Below, piece after piece: positions 24,174 through 35,519 of a stretch of 64,000 bases of DNA (within the stretch, counting starts at the first letter, position 1; each line of letters opens with the position of its first letter). Both the position numbers and the translations under genes were made by a program. Location: assembly GCF_003063335.1 (NCBI RefSeq), contig NZ_NERX01000004.1:310001-374000 (forward strand), read 5' to 3'. The stretch is from Limnohabitans sp. MMS-10A-192 (GTDB lineage Bacteria; Pseudomonadota; Gammaproteobacteria; Burkholderiales; Burkholderiaceae_C). Under the pieces are notes generated by a model. That model was not told the origin of the DNA. It did not search any database and was given only the letters and a program-made list of their open reading frames with translations.

Positions 24174-26801
24174 TCATGGGGTTTTCGCTGGAACCAAATG
24201 GTCGGGCAGCGTGAGGAGTTCCTGGAGACTCAAGGGCTTTGAATAAAAAAAGCCCTGAGCTTGTTGGCAACCCAGCTTGATCAGTGTGTCTTGCTGAAAT
24301 CGGTTTTCAACGCCTTCCGCCGTCACCTCCAGCCGCAGCGATTGCGCCAAAGCCAGAATTCCGGAAATGATTTTGATGTTTTCTTCCCGCTCCATGCCGG
24401 CTGTGAATGACATGTCAATTTTCAATTTTTGAATCGGCATGCTGGCCAAACGGAAAAGGGATGAATAGGACTTGCCGAAATCATCGATCGCGATTCGTAC
24501 GCCCAACCGCATGATGGCTTGAAGTTGACTGGCCAACTCTTGCGCACTCAGGGCGAAATCCGTTTCTGTGATTTCCAGCACAAAACCATCCAATCCATTG
24601 TCAAGTTCTGACGCCAGATGTGTCAGCATCGTCAACAGACGTTTTCCGGACAGCAGTTGAGGTGATGAATTCAAAGCGATGGTCGCGCCCGGAAAGCGCG
24701 TGCGTATCGCGCGGCTGTCTTGGATGATTTGGGCGAACAAGTTTTGTGTCAGTGGGTCTATGGCGCCCGATTGCTCGGCCAAGGGGATGAACTCTGCTGG
24801 GCTGACCATGCCCAGTTCTTCGTCATGCCACCGCGCCAAGGCTTCAACCCCAATGATTTTCCCGGTGAGCAGATCCACTTCGGCTTGGTAATGCGGGAAG
24901 ATGCGGCCTTCGCGAATGGCCACGGCCAGCTTGCTGTCGACTTTGCTTTTTCGGGAGGTGGCCGCCAGCATCTGGGCATTGAGCCATTGGATCTGATTGC
25001 GCCCGGATTCCTTGGCACTGAGCAGCGCTGTATCCGCATAGATCAGCAGCTCATGGATCGATCGGGAGTGATCAGGAAACAAAGCCGCTCCCGCACTGAA
25101 AGTCGCAGTGATGTGCACGGTGCCCATGTGGTTGACGTTGAAAACAGCGGGTTTGAAAATCAGGTTCAACTTGTCCTGAAAATCGGCGAGCGGTTCATGA
25201 ACATCCAGCACGGCTATGAATTCATCGCCCGAGCGGCGACATAAGAAATTGCCTGTGGGCAGCTTGGCTTTGAGATGTTGTGCGATTTGGCGAATCACCT
25301 CGTCGCCTTGATCGTGCCCAAATGTGTCGTTGATGTTTTTGAAGTTGTCCAGGTCGATGAACAACATGGCAAATTTCGACGTATCCCCTTTTTGTTGGAT
25401 GTATTTCAGAAATCCCCGGTAATTTGGCAATCCGGTCAATTGGTCTTCGTTCAACAGATCCTTGAGTTTTTTTTCCGCCTCCCGAATGGCCCGGATGTCT
25501 GAAAAAACAGAAACATGCCCCTGACTCATGCCATGGGCATCCAGCAAAGTGGACACCGACAGCAGCACAGGCAAGGGCGTTTTCTGTTTGCTTAAAAAAT
25601 AAGTTTCACCACGCCAGGTGCCGCGTTCCCGCACGCTTTCGGCAATAGTTGGAAAATCGATGCTCATCTCGTCCTGGATGTACAGCCGACCGGCAGGGTG
25701 GTTGAGCAGTTCGTCTTTGGTGTAACCGGTCATGTCTGTCAATGCGGTATTCACCTCCACCACCAGACCCTGTTTGTTCGTGATCAAAATGGCCTCAGCC
25801 GCGGTCTCGAACACCCTAGAGAAAATCGTCTGTTTCTGCGTTGCCAGTCTTTGCTTTTCCAGCATGCTTTGCAAGGCGTTTGACACCTTGGCAATTTCAT
25901 CGCCGGTATGGTCAATGAGGGAGCCATCACCCCGTCCCTCGACGGTGTCAGAGGCCAGTTGCACAAGATCGTCGAGCCTGCGTGTGGTGCGTTCTGAAAA
26001 AAGTCGGGTCCAGCGCCTGAGCCCAAAAAACAGCAGGCCTCCACAGGCCAATGAGGCCCCCAGCCCTGTCATGACAAACAGGAAAGCAGATAAATAACTT
26101 TGTTGCAGTTGGATGTGGATGGCGTAGTCTTTGCCGACATCGTTCCATTCAAATTTGAATGCATCGCTGTGCTTGGAAAGATCAGACGCGGTTTCTACAA
26201 ATGGCGAAAGGCTGAACTTGATATTCAAGTCATCAGGAAAATTCAGCGTGGTCATGATCTTGTCGAGATCCATGTGCAGCAAAACCACGCCGAGGGTGCT
26301 GTCCGTGAAGTTGGCCGAGATCGGCATGCTGGCCGTCAGATAGTCGGTCTGGTCAATGCTGACCACTTCCAAATGGGGCTGGCTGTCGTCAATTGTTCTC
26401 TGGATATTTGAAGGGTTGTCCAAAAGCAAACCCACAGCGTTGCTGCTGTGGATGAAAAATCTGCCACGGTAATCAAGAAGGTCAAACTTGTAGTACTTGT
26501 TTTGATTGGATTTTTCCAACAGCGGCAGGAGATACGAAGCCCTTCCCACCGAGTCAGTCAGCCCGGTCCAGACCCCGGGAGACTGTGCCAAATCGTTGGC
26601 TTGTCGGAAGGATGCGCTGATTTCGGAACCCAGTCGTGTGGAGATCAATGCCTTGTAATGCCTGAACTCTTCTTGCTGGTAGAAAAAAATCCCGTAAATG
26701 GCCAAGAGCATGCTGATCGATGTCACCCCCAGGATGTAGGCACCAAACAGCCTGAAAACATCGTGGCTGATCTGGGTTTTGAGCGACTTCAAACGGCTCA
26801 T
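24174..26801 (-). CDS. Membrane sensor PAS-GGDEF-EAL protein (c-di-GMP turnover)
   Basis: 875 aa. TM1 ~21-42, a periplasmic CACHE-like sensor ~45-235, TM2 ~238-260, HAMP ~261-315, PAS ~325-445, GGDEF ~452-608 and EAL ~622-870. The GGDEF signature is SGDEF (524-528), a variant found in active cyclases. The EAL residues look intact: EALARW (653-658), ALNSSPQ, LEITETD, IDDFGKSYSS, KLKIDMSF, TAEGVE and QGFFYSKPL. Both synthesis and breakdown are therefore possible. It is the last gene of the exopolysaccharide operon, 1 base after the binding-protein gene, which suggests that the periplasmic ligand state feeds into its sensor domain. The PilZ motif of the glycosyltransferase two genes upstream is the obvious target. 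Confidence 0.92.
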   Translation of the reverse strand: MSRLKSLKTQISHDVFRLFGAYILGVTSISMLLAIYGIFFYQQEEFRHYKALISTRLGSEISASFRQANDLAQSPGVWTGLTDSVGRASYLLPLLEKSNQNKYYKFDLLDYRGRFFIHSSNAVGLLLDNPSNIQRTIDDSQPHLEVVSIDQTDYLTASMPISANFTDSTLGVVLLHMDLDKIMTTLNFPDDLNIKFSLSPFVETASDLSKHSDAFKFEWNDVGKDYAIHIQLQQSYLSAFLFVMTGLGASLACGGLLFFGLRRWTRLFSERTTRRLDDLVQLASDTVEGRGDGSLIDHTGDEIAKVSNALQSMLEKQRLATQKQTIFSRVFETAAEAILITNKQGLVVEVNTALTDMTGYTKDELLNHPAGRLYIQDEMSIDFPTIAESVRERGTWRGETYFLSKQKTPLPVLLSVSTLLDAHGMSQGHVSVFSDIRAIREAEKKLKDLLNEDQLTGLPNYRGFLKYIQQKGDTSKFAMLFIDLDNFKNINDTFGHDQGDEVIRQIAQHLKAKLPTGNFLCRRSGDEFIAVLDVHEPLADFQDKLNLIFKPAVFNVNHMGTVHITATFSAGAALFPDHSRSIHELLIYADTALLSAKESGRNQIQWLNAQMLAATSRKSKVDSKLAVAIREGRIFPHYQAEVDLLTGKIIGVEALARWHDEELGMVSPAEFIPLAEQSGAIDPLTQNLFAQIIQDSRAIRTRFPGATIALNSSPQLLSGKRLLTMLTHLASELDNGLDGFVLEITETDFALSAQELASQLQAIMRLGVRIAIDDFGKSYSSLFRLASMPIQKLKIDMSFTAGMEREENIKIISGILALAQSLRLEVTAEGVENRFQQDTLIKLGCQQAQGFFYSKPLSLQELLTLPDHLVPAKTP

Positions 26802-26802
26802 G

Positions 26803-28038
26803 TCAGTCTTGCGGAATCAATTGGCCCAAGGGTGTCAACTTGACAAAAAGGACTTGTGACTTGTCCAAGGCGTCATGACGGTGATTCGTGAACGGCTTGG
26901 GGTAGTTCTTGACGGCCCCCTGGAATGCGGGCAATTTTTCCAATGCATCCCTGATTTTTTCAGGCGATGTGGTTTTTGCTGTGTCAATCGCTTTGGCCAG
27001 CAGGTGTACCGTGTCGTAAGCATGCGCAGCGCCAACGGGACTGGGAATATCTTGCGTGCTTTTCAGCCCGTTGTTTTTCAGGATCCAATCTGCAAGATAG
27101 ATGGCGCGAGGCCGCTTGTTGTTGATGAAGGTGAAAGTCTGGATGAAATCAATGCGCACCATGTTGAGCTCTTCATTGGCCAACTCGTGCAAGGTGCCGC
27201 CCACCGCGCCCCAATGCGACACCACCGGCATGCGCATGGATGGGGGCTGCGCTGCGATTTCTTTGATCAAAATGGCACCCTCTTTCTCATTGCCCACAAA
27301 CAGCAGGCCTTGCGTGCGGGAGTCCAAGCAGGCTTTGTAGTGTTCCTTCAAAGATGCATCTCCCCAGTTGTACCAACGCACCACCGGGAATTGGGCCGTT
27401 TGTGGCCCGGACTTTGCCTGGATAACTTGCTCTGCTGAGCGACCCCAGGCTGTGTTGGGCAAGATGGCGCAGGCTTGCCTCACCTTGTATTTGGAGGACA
27501 GGCGCTTCATCATGGCTTCGACACCCCAGTCGTCCTTGAGTGAGACCCGAAACGAGTAAGAGGGCTTGTGCTCGTGATCGGTGATGGGGTCTGCCGATCC
27601 CCAGACGCTGATCAAGGGCACTTTCAATCGGTGTGCCTCGGGCAGCATCTCCACGCTGATGGGGCTGTATTTGCCCGTCAACACGGCGACCAGATCCTGG
27701 GTGCCTGCCAGTTGAACAAAATTGTCCTTGCCTCGGGCGGAGATCCCTTTGTTGTCGGTGGTGACCAGCTTCAGCGGTCTTCCGTTGAGAACGCCACCTT
27801 TGTTGTTGATTTCTTCGATCGCTGCCTTGATGCCCCATTCGGTGGCGATGGCGGAGGTGTTGGTTTTCAGCCCATAGGCGTCGTCAAATCCGATCCACAC
27901 GGGTGCTTGTTGTGGAGGCGCTGAGGTTTGAGCATAGGCTTGCGCAGCGACTGTCCAGACGATGGCAGTCAGGGCTTGGACCATGCGTTGAAGGCTGCAA
28001 GGCATGCCCCTCAATGACGTCAAAGGGTGTTTAGCCAT
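26803..28038 (-). CDS. LivK-type periplasmic binding protein in exopolysaccharide operon
   Basis: 411 aa. Signal peptide (LTAIVWTVAAQAYA, cleavage near residue 37), then the type I periplasmic-binding fold: VWIGFDDAYGLKTN, AIEEINNKGGVLNGRPL, and SVWGSADPITDHE. No ABC permease or ATPase gene is near, so it is probably a sensory rather than a transport component. Its start overlaps the glycosyltransferase stop by 8 bases and its stop lies 1 base before the GGDEF-EAL gene. Ligand unknown. Confidence 0.88.
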   Translation of the reverse strand: MAKHPLTSLRGMPCSLQRMVQALTAIVWTVAAQAYAQTSAPPQQAPVWIGFDDAYGLKTNTSAIATEWGIKAAIEEINNKGGVLNGRPLKLVTTDNKGISARGKDNFVQLAGTQDLVAVLTGKYSPISVEMLPEAHRLKVPLISVWGSADPITDHEHKPSYSFRVSLKDDWGVEAMMKRLSSKYKVRQACAILPNTAWGRSAEQVIQAKSGPQTAQFPVVRWYNWGDASLKEHYKACLDSRTQGLLFVGNEKEGAILIKEIAAQPPSMRMPVVSHWGAVGGTLHELANEELNMVRIDFIQTFTFINNKRPRAIYLADWILKNNGLKSTQDIPSPVGAAHAYDTVHLLAKAIDTAKTTSPEKIRDALEKLPAFQGAVKNYPKPFTNHRHDALDKSQVLFVKLTPLGQLIPQD

Positions 28039-29968
28039 GGAATGTTTTCTCCCATAAAGAAGACATGAGTTGCCGGGTTGAGCTGCTTGCTGGGGCGACC
28101 GTGGTGTGTTCCCCTGAAAAAAGTTTGCAGATCATGGCGTTGCGCTGCGCTTTGCTGTCGTATTCAAAAGTGGCGGCCAAGTGGGTGGCGTTTTGCCGCA
28201 CGGGATGGATCTTCACGCGGCCTACGCCAGCCACCGTGAGGCTGGCCGTGCCTTTTTGGAACAGGCCATGGCCTGTTGACGGCAGGGCCAATTTGCAGCC
28301 ATCGACGCTGGCATCGATGATGTTCACCGCCACCTGGGTTTCGCCATCGTGGGCAATGGCCGATTCCGCCATCAAAAAGCGCTCTTCCTTTCTCAAGCGA
28401 GGGCCTTCAAAACACAGCAATGCCGCCAGGCCCAAGGTGACGACGTTCAACATCGACCAGAACATGGCAATGGGGAAAAATTCGTCATGGGGCACCACCG
28501 CCAACTCCGGCACCACGTTCAGCAGCAAGCCCAGCAGCGTCAAACCCATGCACAGCAAAATCATGCCTAGGCTGAAGAACTCCACCCGAGCGCCATTGGC
28601 CGCGTCCGAGCCCTTGGGCGTGACCCGGAAAGGCTTGCCAAAGGGTTTGATGAGGGAAGCCACCACGGTGGGCGCCAGTCTGAAGCTGGCGAACACCCCC
28701 GCAGGCCCGGAGACCAGCGGCGAAAAATGGCCACCGACCAGCCAACGCATCGCCAGAAAAAACGACAAGAAAACAGGCAGTTGGTAAAACACCATGTCGG
28801 CCGCGTCCGTGAAGTGAAAAGGCAGCCAACCCAAAAGCAAATACGCCAAAGGAATGGCGATGAGCATCAGGCGGACGGCGTATTGCGTGAGCCAACTGGT
28901 GGGGAAAAACAGGATCCTTTGGACGACACTCAAGCCAGGACCGAGAGGGCCTGCTTTGAGGAACAGGGATTGAATGGCTCCACGACACCAGCGTTCACGT
29001 TGCACGAAGAAGCCTTCGATCGATTCAGCCGCCAGACCCATGCTCAAGCGTTCGTTGAGGTAAATGGTTTGGTACCCCTTGCGCAACATGACCAAGGTGG
29101 TCAACAGATCCTCCGTGATGCTTTGGGTGGGAATGCCGCCAACGGCATCGACCGCTTGGCGACGCATGATGCTGCAAGAGCCACAGCAAAAGGCGGCTTG
29201 CCACGCATCGCGGGAAGCCGCCATCTGGTCAAAAAACAAGCGTTGCTCGTCAGGGTAGATCTGCATCAGGCCCAGGTTGGTCTGGATCGGGTCTTTGTTG
29301 TAGAAATGTTGGGGCGTTTGCACGATGCCAATCGCCGGGTCGCTGAAAAATCCCAAGGTGCGTCGGATGAAGTTCTTGGAGGGCACAAAGTCCGCATCGA
29401 ACACGGCAATGAACTGACCCTTCGCGTGTGTCAATGCGTGGTTCATGTTGCCGGCCTTGGCGTGCGTGTTGTCGGCTCGGGTCAGGTAGCGCACGCCGCC
29501 CGTTTCTTCGCAAAACGTGCGCAACCAGTCACGCTTGCCATCGTCCAGTACCCAGACAGTTTTGTGCGGGTAGTCCACGGCTGCGGCCGCCACAATGGTT
29601 TTTTCCAGGACGTCCAGCGGTTCGTTGTAAGTGGGAATGAAGATGTCCACTTCAGGCAGCGGGCTGGGCATCTGGTGTTGGTTGGCTTCTTCGCTTCGCG
29701 TGTTGGTGCGGCTCATGATCAACAAGAAGACCGCCACCTCGATGAAGGCCAAGACTTCAATGCCCCAAACGCCCCAAATCCAGGTCTGAGCCCAGGCGCT
29801 GTCCTCGTTGTCGGGCCAGACGGTGCTGAACAAACGCCAGGACAGGTACTGCAGGCACAGCAGTGCGGGGATCAGGCACACCATTCGCCGAGTCTTGATT
29901 TGGTGGCGCGGGGCATCCCAAACCAGCAAGAAGAATGCGGCGACCAGCAGCAGGGGGATGTAATCCAT
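28031..29968 (-). CDS. BcsA-like processive glycosyltransferase with PilZ motif
   Basis: 645 aa from the ATG at 29968. N-terminal TM helices, then a GT2 domain with VLDDG (140-144), FDADF (190-194), TED (285-287) and QRERW (323-327), all catalytic landmarks of cellulose-synthase-like enzymes. Several TM helices follow (~350-520). The C-terminal domain has the c-di-GMP-binding PilZ pattern RKEER (526-530) with DASVDG (552-557). It is shorter than E. coli BcsA (~870 aa). It should polymerise and export a beta-linked polysaccharide under c-di-GMP control; the sugar cannot be told. An ATG at 30025 would overlap the upstream gene by 49 bases and is an alternative start. Confidence 0.88.
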   Translation of the reverse strand: MDYIPLLLVAAFFLLVWDAPRHQIKTRRMVCLIPALLCLQYLSWRLFSTVWPDNEDSAWAQTWIWGVWGIEVLAFIEVAVFLLIMSRTNTRSEEANQHQMPSPLPEVDIFIPTYNEPLDVLEKTIVAAAAVDYPHKTVWVLDDGKRDWLRTFCEETGGVRYLTRADNTHAKAGNMNHALTHAKGQFIAVFDADFVPSKNFIRRTLGFFSDPAIGIVQTPQHFYNKDPIQTNLGLMQIYPDEQRLFFDQMAASRDAWQAAFCCGSCSIMRRQAVDAVGGIPTQSITEDLLTTLVMLRKGYQTIYLNERLSMGLAAESIEGFFVQRERWCRGAIQSLFLKAGPLGPGLSVVQRILFFPTSWLTQYAVRLMLIAIPLAYLLLGWLPFHFTDAADMVFYQLPVFLSFFLAMRWLVGGHFSPLVSGPAGVFASFRLAPTVVASLIKPFGKPFRVTPKGSDAANGARVEFFSLGMILLCMGLTLLGLLLNVVPELAVVPHDEFFPIAMFWSMLNVVTLGLAALLCFEGPRLRKEERFLMAESAIAHDGETQVAVNIIDASVDGCKLALPSTGHGLFQKGTASLTVAGVGRVKIHPVRQNATHLAATFEYDSKAQRNAMICKLFSGEHTTVAPASSSTRQLMSSLWEKTFHG

Positions 29969-29976
29969 GTGGGCGA

Positions 29977-31206
29977 TTACATGAGGAATGAGCTGAGGCG
30001 GCTCAGCCACACCGAGGGGCGCCATTCACGAGGCACTTTGACGTCGACTTTGCGGCCTGCAAAGCACAAGTTTTCCTGGGGTTTGTCCAGGTCAGCCGCA
30101 TTGATCTTGACGAATATCCGGGCGTCTTTTTTTTCACGCTGCAGTTGTGCGACCAAGGTCGTGTCTTGCAAGTTGTTGCCACTGCCCGTGACGGCAAGGA
30201 TGTGACCTGTGCGCCATGGGGTGCTGCCAATCAGGCGGTACTGGACCGGTTTGCCGATCTGAAAAGTTTCGAGCGATGATTCCGGCACCGCCACATCGAG
30301 GAACAGGTTGTCGCAGGTGATCACATGGGCCAGGTCGGTGCCTATCACGACCTCGGTGCCGTTGCTGCCAAACTTGCGCCACAAAACCCCCGTGCTGGGT
30401 GACTGCATCCGCACCTCGCGCGAGATGGCCATGTTGTCGCGTTCCTGGCTGATCTGCAGTTGAACATCGGCGCTGCGCCGTTCGTTCTCGCGCAGGCGAG
30501 CGGATACCTCGGTGATCTGCAGGCGCACGTCATCAAGCCGCTGCTGGGTGTACGGCACGTCGTTGCGTCCTTCCCCCAGGTAAACAAAGCTTTGGACGGC
30601 TTGCTTTTCGGTTTCCAGAAGCCGGATGCGGGCCTGAAAAATGTCGAGTCTGCTTTTTGTGACTTCGAGTGCGTATTGCGCCGCCTCGTTTTGGGCCGGG
30701 GAGATGAAGTTTTCCTTGACCAGCAGGGCGTTGCGTTGCGCCAGCATTTGTTGCTCCCGGATCAGGCTTTCCTGGGCCTTTTTCTCGGATTGGGCCTGGG
30801 CCAGTTGCTCCTCGAGTCTGAGAAATTCGTGCGTGCGGTGGACAGAGACCCGATTTTTCAAATCCTTTTGAAGCTGCTGCAGATTTTTGAGGTGCTGCTG
30901 CAGGCCCAGGCTTCTTTCGGCCAGGGTTTTTTGCTCCACCTCCATCTCATTGACGGCACTTTCCTTGAATCGGGTGTTGCTGATTCGGACCAATTCTTCG
31001 CCTTGCGCGATCGGCTGGCCAGGCATTTTTACAAAGCCGTCCAAGGCCCCCTCGATGGGTGATTTGATCGTCACATAGTGGGTGTTCACGATGGCGTTGA
31101 TGCTTTGAAAGCTGGCCAGGGCTGGCACGAGCACCACTGCAGCGATGAGGGCAATGCCAAAGCCCAAGGCACGTTTTGATGTCTTTAAAGAGGTGAACAT
31201 GCCCAT
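29977..31206 (-). CDS. HlyD/Alg44-like membrane-fusion protein
   Basis: 409 aa. One N-terminal TM helix (GFGIALIAAVVLVPALA), a first lipoyl-like half (IVNTHYVTIKSPIEGALDGFVKMPGQPIAQGEELVRI), a long Gln/Glu/Lys-rich coiled coil (~85-250), then the second half (MQSPSTGVLWRKFGSNG) and a beta-barrel domain. Unlike Alg44 it has no PilZ domain; PilZ is on the glycosyltransferase instead. It probably links the inner-membrane synthase to the periplasm. No outer-membrane porin gene is present in the operon. Start 31206 avoids overlap with the regulator gene. Confidence 0.82.
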   Translation of the reverse strand: MGMFTSLKTSKRALGFGIALIAAVVLVPALASFQSINAIVNTHYVTIKSPIEGALDGFVKMPGQPIAQGEELVRISNTRFKESAVNEMEVEQKTLAERSLGLQQHLKNLQQLQKDLKNRVSVHRTHEFLRLEEQLAQAQSEKKAQESLIREQQMLAQRNALLVKENFISPAQNEAAQYALEVTKSRLDIFQARIRLLETEKQAVQSFVYLGEGRNDVPYTQQRLDDVRLQITEVSARLRENERRSADVQLQISQERDNMAISREVRMQSPSTGVLWRKFGSNGTEVVIGTDLAHVITCDNLFLDVAVPESSLETFQIGKPVQYRLIGSTPWRTGHILAVTGSGNNLQDTTLVAQLQREKKDARIFVKINAADLDKPQENLCFAGRKVDVKVPREWRPSVWLSRLSSFLM

Positions 31207-31234
31207 GGTCCGGTGTGATTGTGAGGTGTTGTTT

Positions 31235-31918
31235 TCAGTGCTTCTTGGCAGGGTGCATCGCCCGATAGCATTCACAGGCCTTGGCTTCCAGTCCGGAGCG
31301 ATCCAGGACTTCCAATTGCCCCCGCCTGACTTCGATCAGCCCTTCGTGGCTCAATTTGCCAGCGGTCAGGGTGACCGATTCCCTGCGAATGCCCAAGGTG
31401 TCTGCGATGTCCTGGTGGGTAATTTGGAGCGTGTGCCCTTGTGTCTTGTCCAGGGTGTTCATGATCCAGCGAACGATCTGCTGCTCATTGCTGTGTTTGC
31501 TGCTGCAGATGGTGGGCATGGCAATCTGCAGAATCATCTGTCGCGTGGTGGCCATCCAGATTTTGAGGAACCCGCTGTCTTGCGCCAATTCCGACTGGAA
31601 CACGCTCAAAGGTAATTTGTAGGCAAACCCTGCAAATTTCACGCGTGCGCGGCTGAAATTCTGGTTGCCGCCCATCACACCACTGCCGACCATGCCTTCT
31701 TTGCCAATCAGGACAATGTCGGCTGAAGAACCATCCGAGATGTCAATTTGCATGGCGATGATGGCGCTCACCGGAAAGAAGACAAATTGAATGGCTTCAT
31801 GCGGCCGGAAGATCAACTGGTCGGCTTCCAGACAAACCAGTTGGAAAGACGGGCGTAATTTTTCATATTTATCGGATGGCAATTGCTGAACCATCAAATT
31901 ACTGCCCGGACTTAGCAT
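31235..31918 (-). CDS. Crp/Fnr-family regulator heading the exopolysaccharide operon
   Basis: 227 aa. Beta-roll sensor with FFPVSAIIAMQ and GKEGMVGSGVMGG (no cAMP-type residues), a dimerisation helix, and a Crp-type helix-turn-helix HQDIADTLGIRRESVTLTAGKL (~168-189). No N-terminal FNR cysteine cluster is seen. It is the first gene of the operon and probably regulates it. A perfect 7+7 palindrome lies 43 bases upstream of its ATG, at 31961. Confidence 0.88.
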   Translation of the reverse strand: MLSPGSNLMVQQLPSDKYEKLRPSFQLVCLEADQLIFRPHEAIQFVFFPVSAIIAMQIDISDGSSADIVLIGKEGMVGSGVMGGNQNFSRARVKFAGFAYKLPLSVFQSELAQDSGFLKIWMATTRQMILQIAMPTICSSKHSNEQQIVRWIMNTLDKTQGHTLQITHQDIADTLGIRRESVTLTAGKLSHEGLIEVRRGQLEVLDRSGLEAKACECYRAMHPAKKH

Positions 31919-31939
31919 TTACGGCCCTTTTTGCTGTTC

Positions 31940-31968
31940 TTGACATTTATTTTAATAAAAAACAATAT
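31940..31968 (+). promoter_or_regulatory. Plus-strand TTGACA-17-CAATAT promoter-like sequence
   Basis: A consensus -35 TTGACA (31940-31945) with 17 bases to CAATAT (31963-31968). It points to the plus strand, where no gene follows before the bidirectional hairpin at 32100-32129. A transcript of roughly 150 bases is possible. It could equally be a chance match in AT-rich DNA. Confidence 0.35.
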
Positions 31969-31978
31969 TTATATTGTT
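31961..31978. promoter_or_regulatory. Palindrome AACAATA-TTTA-TATTGTT upstream of the Crp/Fnr gene
   Basis: A perfect 7-base inverted repeat with a 4-base spacer. The 7-4-7 layout and the TTG/CAA ends resemble FNR/CRP-type sites loosely. It lies in the 234-base gap between the regulator gene and the rpoD stop and is the best candidate operator for the exopolysaccharide operon. Confidence 0.5.
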
Positions 31979-32099
31979 CGGTTTCGCACATATGAGCTTC
32001 ATTCCGACGTGAATTTAGAAAGTAATTGGGTTTTATGGGTGTGTTGGCCTTGAGTGATTCTGATTTTTCAGCGGCACAGTGCGCCGCTGCGCAAAGAAA

Positions 32100-32129
32100 A
32101 AGCCTCCCGACTTTGCAGTCGGGAGGCTT
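32100..32129 (-). terminator. Terminator of rpoD
   Basis: Perfect 13-base arms AAGCCTCCCGACT (32100-32112) and AGTCGGGAGGCTT (32117-32129) with a TTGC loop. On the minus strand it is followed by TTTTCTTT, good for termination after rpoD. The plus-strand side has a weaker T-run. Confidence 0.85.
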
Positions 32130-32152
32130 TGTGCTTTGGCCGCTTGAGCGGT

Positions 32153-34597
<2,445 letters not shown>

Positions 34598-34922
34598 GAA
34601 CAACCTCAAGACTTCAAAACAGACAAGGAAACAGACACAGTCAGCGCCAAATACATCCCGGCGCGGGCTTGTTAAGACACAGGGTCAACGTCCTATATGG
34701 GCGTCAAAACTGCAATGGCAAGATGGAGGGGCGAACATTTGGAATGCAGTCCTTGCGGAACGGTGACCGACCCATAGGGGGCTTCGCGCTGATGGCGGTG
34801 GTCTAGCCGGAGGTGCTGCTGTCGCTCTTGCCGAGAAAAATGGATTATACCCAAAGACAGATGGGCAACCTCCCGTGAGGGCTTGTCTGTAGATCGGTGG
34901 CTTCAGCCCCGACGCCAGTTGG
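34598..34922. other. Gene-free stretch upstream of rpoD
   Basis: About 325 bases with no credible coding frame and no tRNA. It holds a minus-strand TATAAT box at 34844-34849 (weak -35), a candidate rpoD promoter giving a leader of about 240 bases. Nothing else is recognised. Confidence 0.45.
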
Positions 34923-35519
34923 TCAGCGCGAAGGCCGAATGGCTGTTTTGGGGCGAAAGGCTTTGCAGACTTCGTCGTTCGTTTCCATGTAAGGACCGCC
35001 GATCAAATCCACGCAATAGGGCACCGCCGCAAAAATGCCATGCACCACCGGCTTGCCATCGGCGTCTTTCAGGCCTTCGAGCGTCTCGGCGATCGATTTG
35101 GGCTGGCCCGGCAGGTTGATGATCAGGCTCTGGCCACGAATCACCGCCACCTGGCGTGACAAGATGGCGGTGGGCACGAATTTCAGGCTGATCTGGCGCA
35201 TTTGCTCGCCGAAGCCGGGCATTTCCTTGTCGGCCACGGCCAGCGTGGCTTCGGGTGTCACATCGCGCAGGGCAGGGCCCGTGCCGCCGGTGGTCAGCAC
35301 CAAGCTGCAACCGGCATCGACCAACTCGATCAAGGTGGCGCTGATGCGGTCTTTTTCGTCCGGGATCAGGCGCGGCTCGAACGTGATGGGGTTGCGCAGG
35401 GCGCGGCTGAGCCATTCTTGCAAGGCCGGCAGGCCCTTGTCTTCGTACACGCCGGTGCTGGCGCGGTCGCTGATGGAGACAATCCCGATCTTGATGGGGT
35501 CATGCTGAAGCTCAGTCAT
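34923..35519 (-). CDS. mogA: Molybdopterin adenylyltransferase MogA
   Basis: 198 aa. MoCF-binding fold with IGIVSISDRASTGVYEDKG at the start, the active-site loop LTTGGTGPALRDVTPEA (~77-93) and INLPGQPKSI. It adenylylates molybdopterin before molybdenum insertion, needed here by the nitrate reductase NasA. ATG 35519 with AGAGGAAGG upstream overlaps the darP stop by 8 bases. Confidence 0.93.
   Translation of the reverse strand: MTELQHDPIKIGIVSISDRASTGVYEDKGLPALQEWLSRALRNPITFEPRLIPDEKDRISATLIELVDAGCSLVLTTGGTGPALRDVTPEATLAVADKEMPGFGEQMRQISLKFVPTAILSRQVAVIRGQSLIINLPGQPKSIAETLEGLKDADGKPVVHGIFAAVPYCVDLIGGPYMETNDEVCKAFRPKTAIRPSR

Noticed and set aside
24174..26801. Degenerate GGDEF domain (SGDEF) as an inactive cyclase
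   Set aside because: Serine at the first position is tolerated in active cyclases and the other cyclase and EAL residues are present, so inactivity cannot be claimed.
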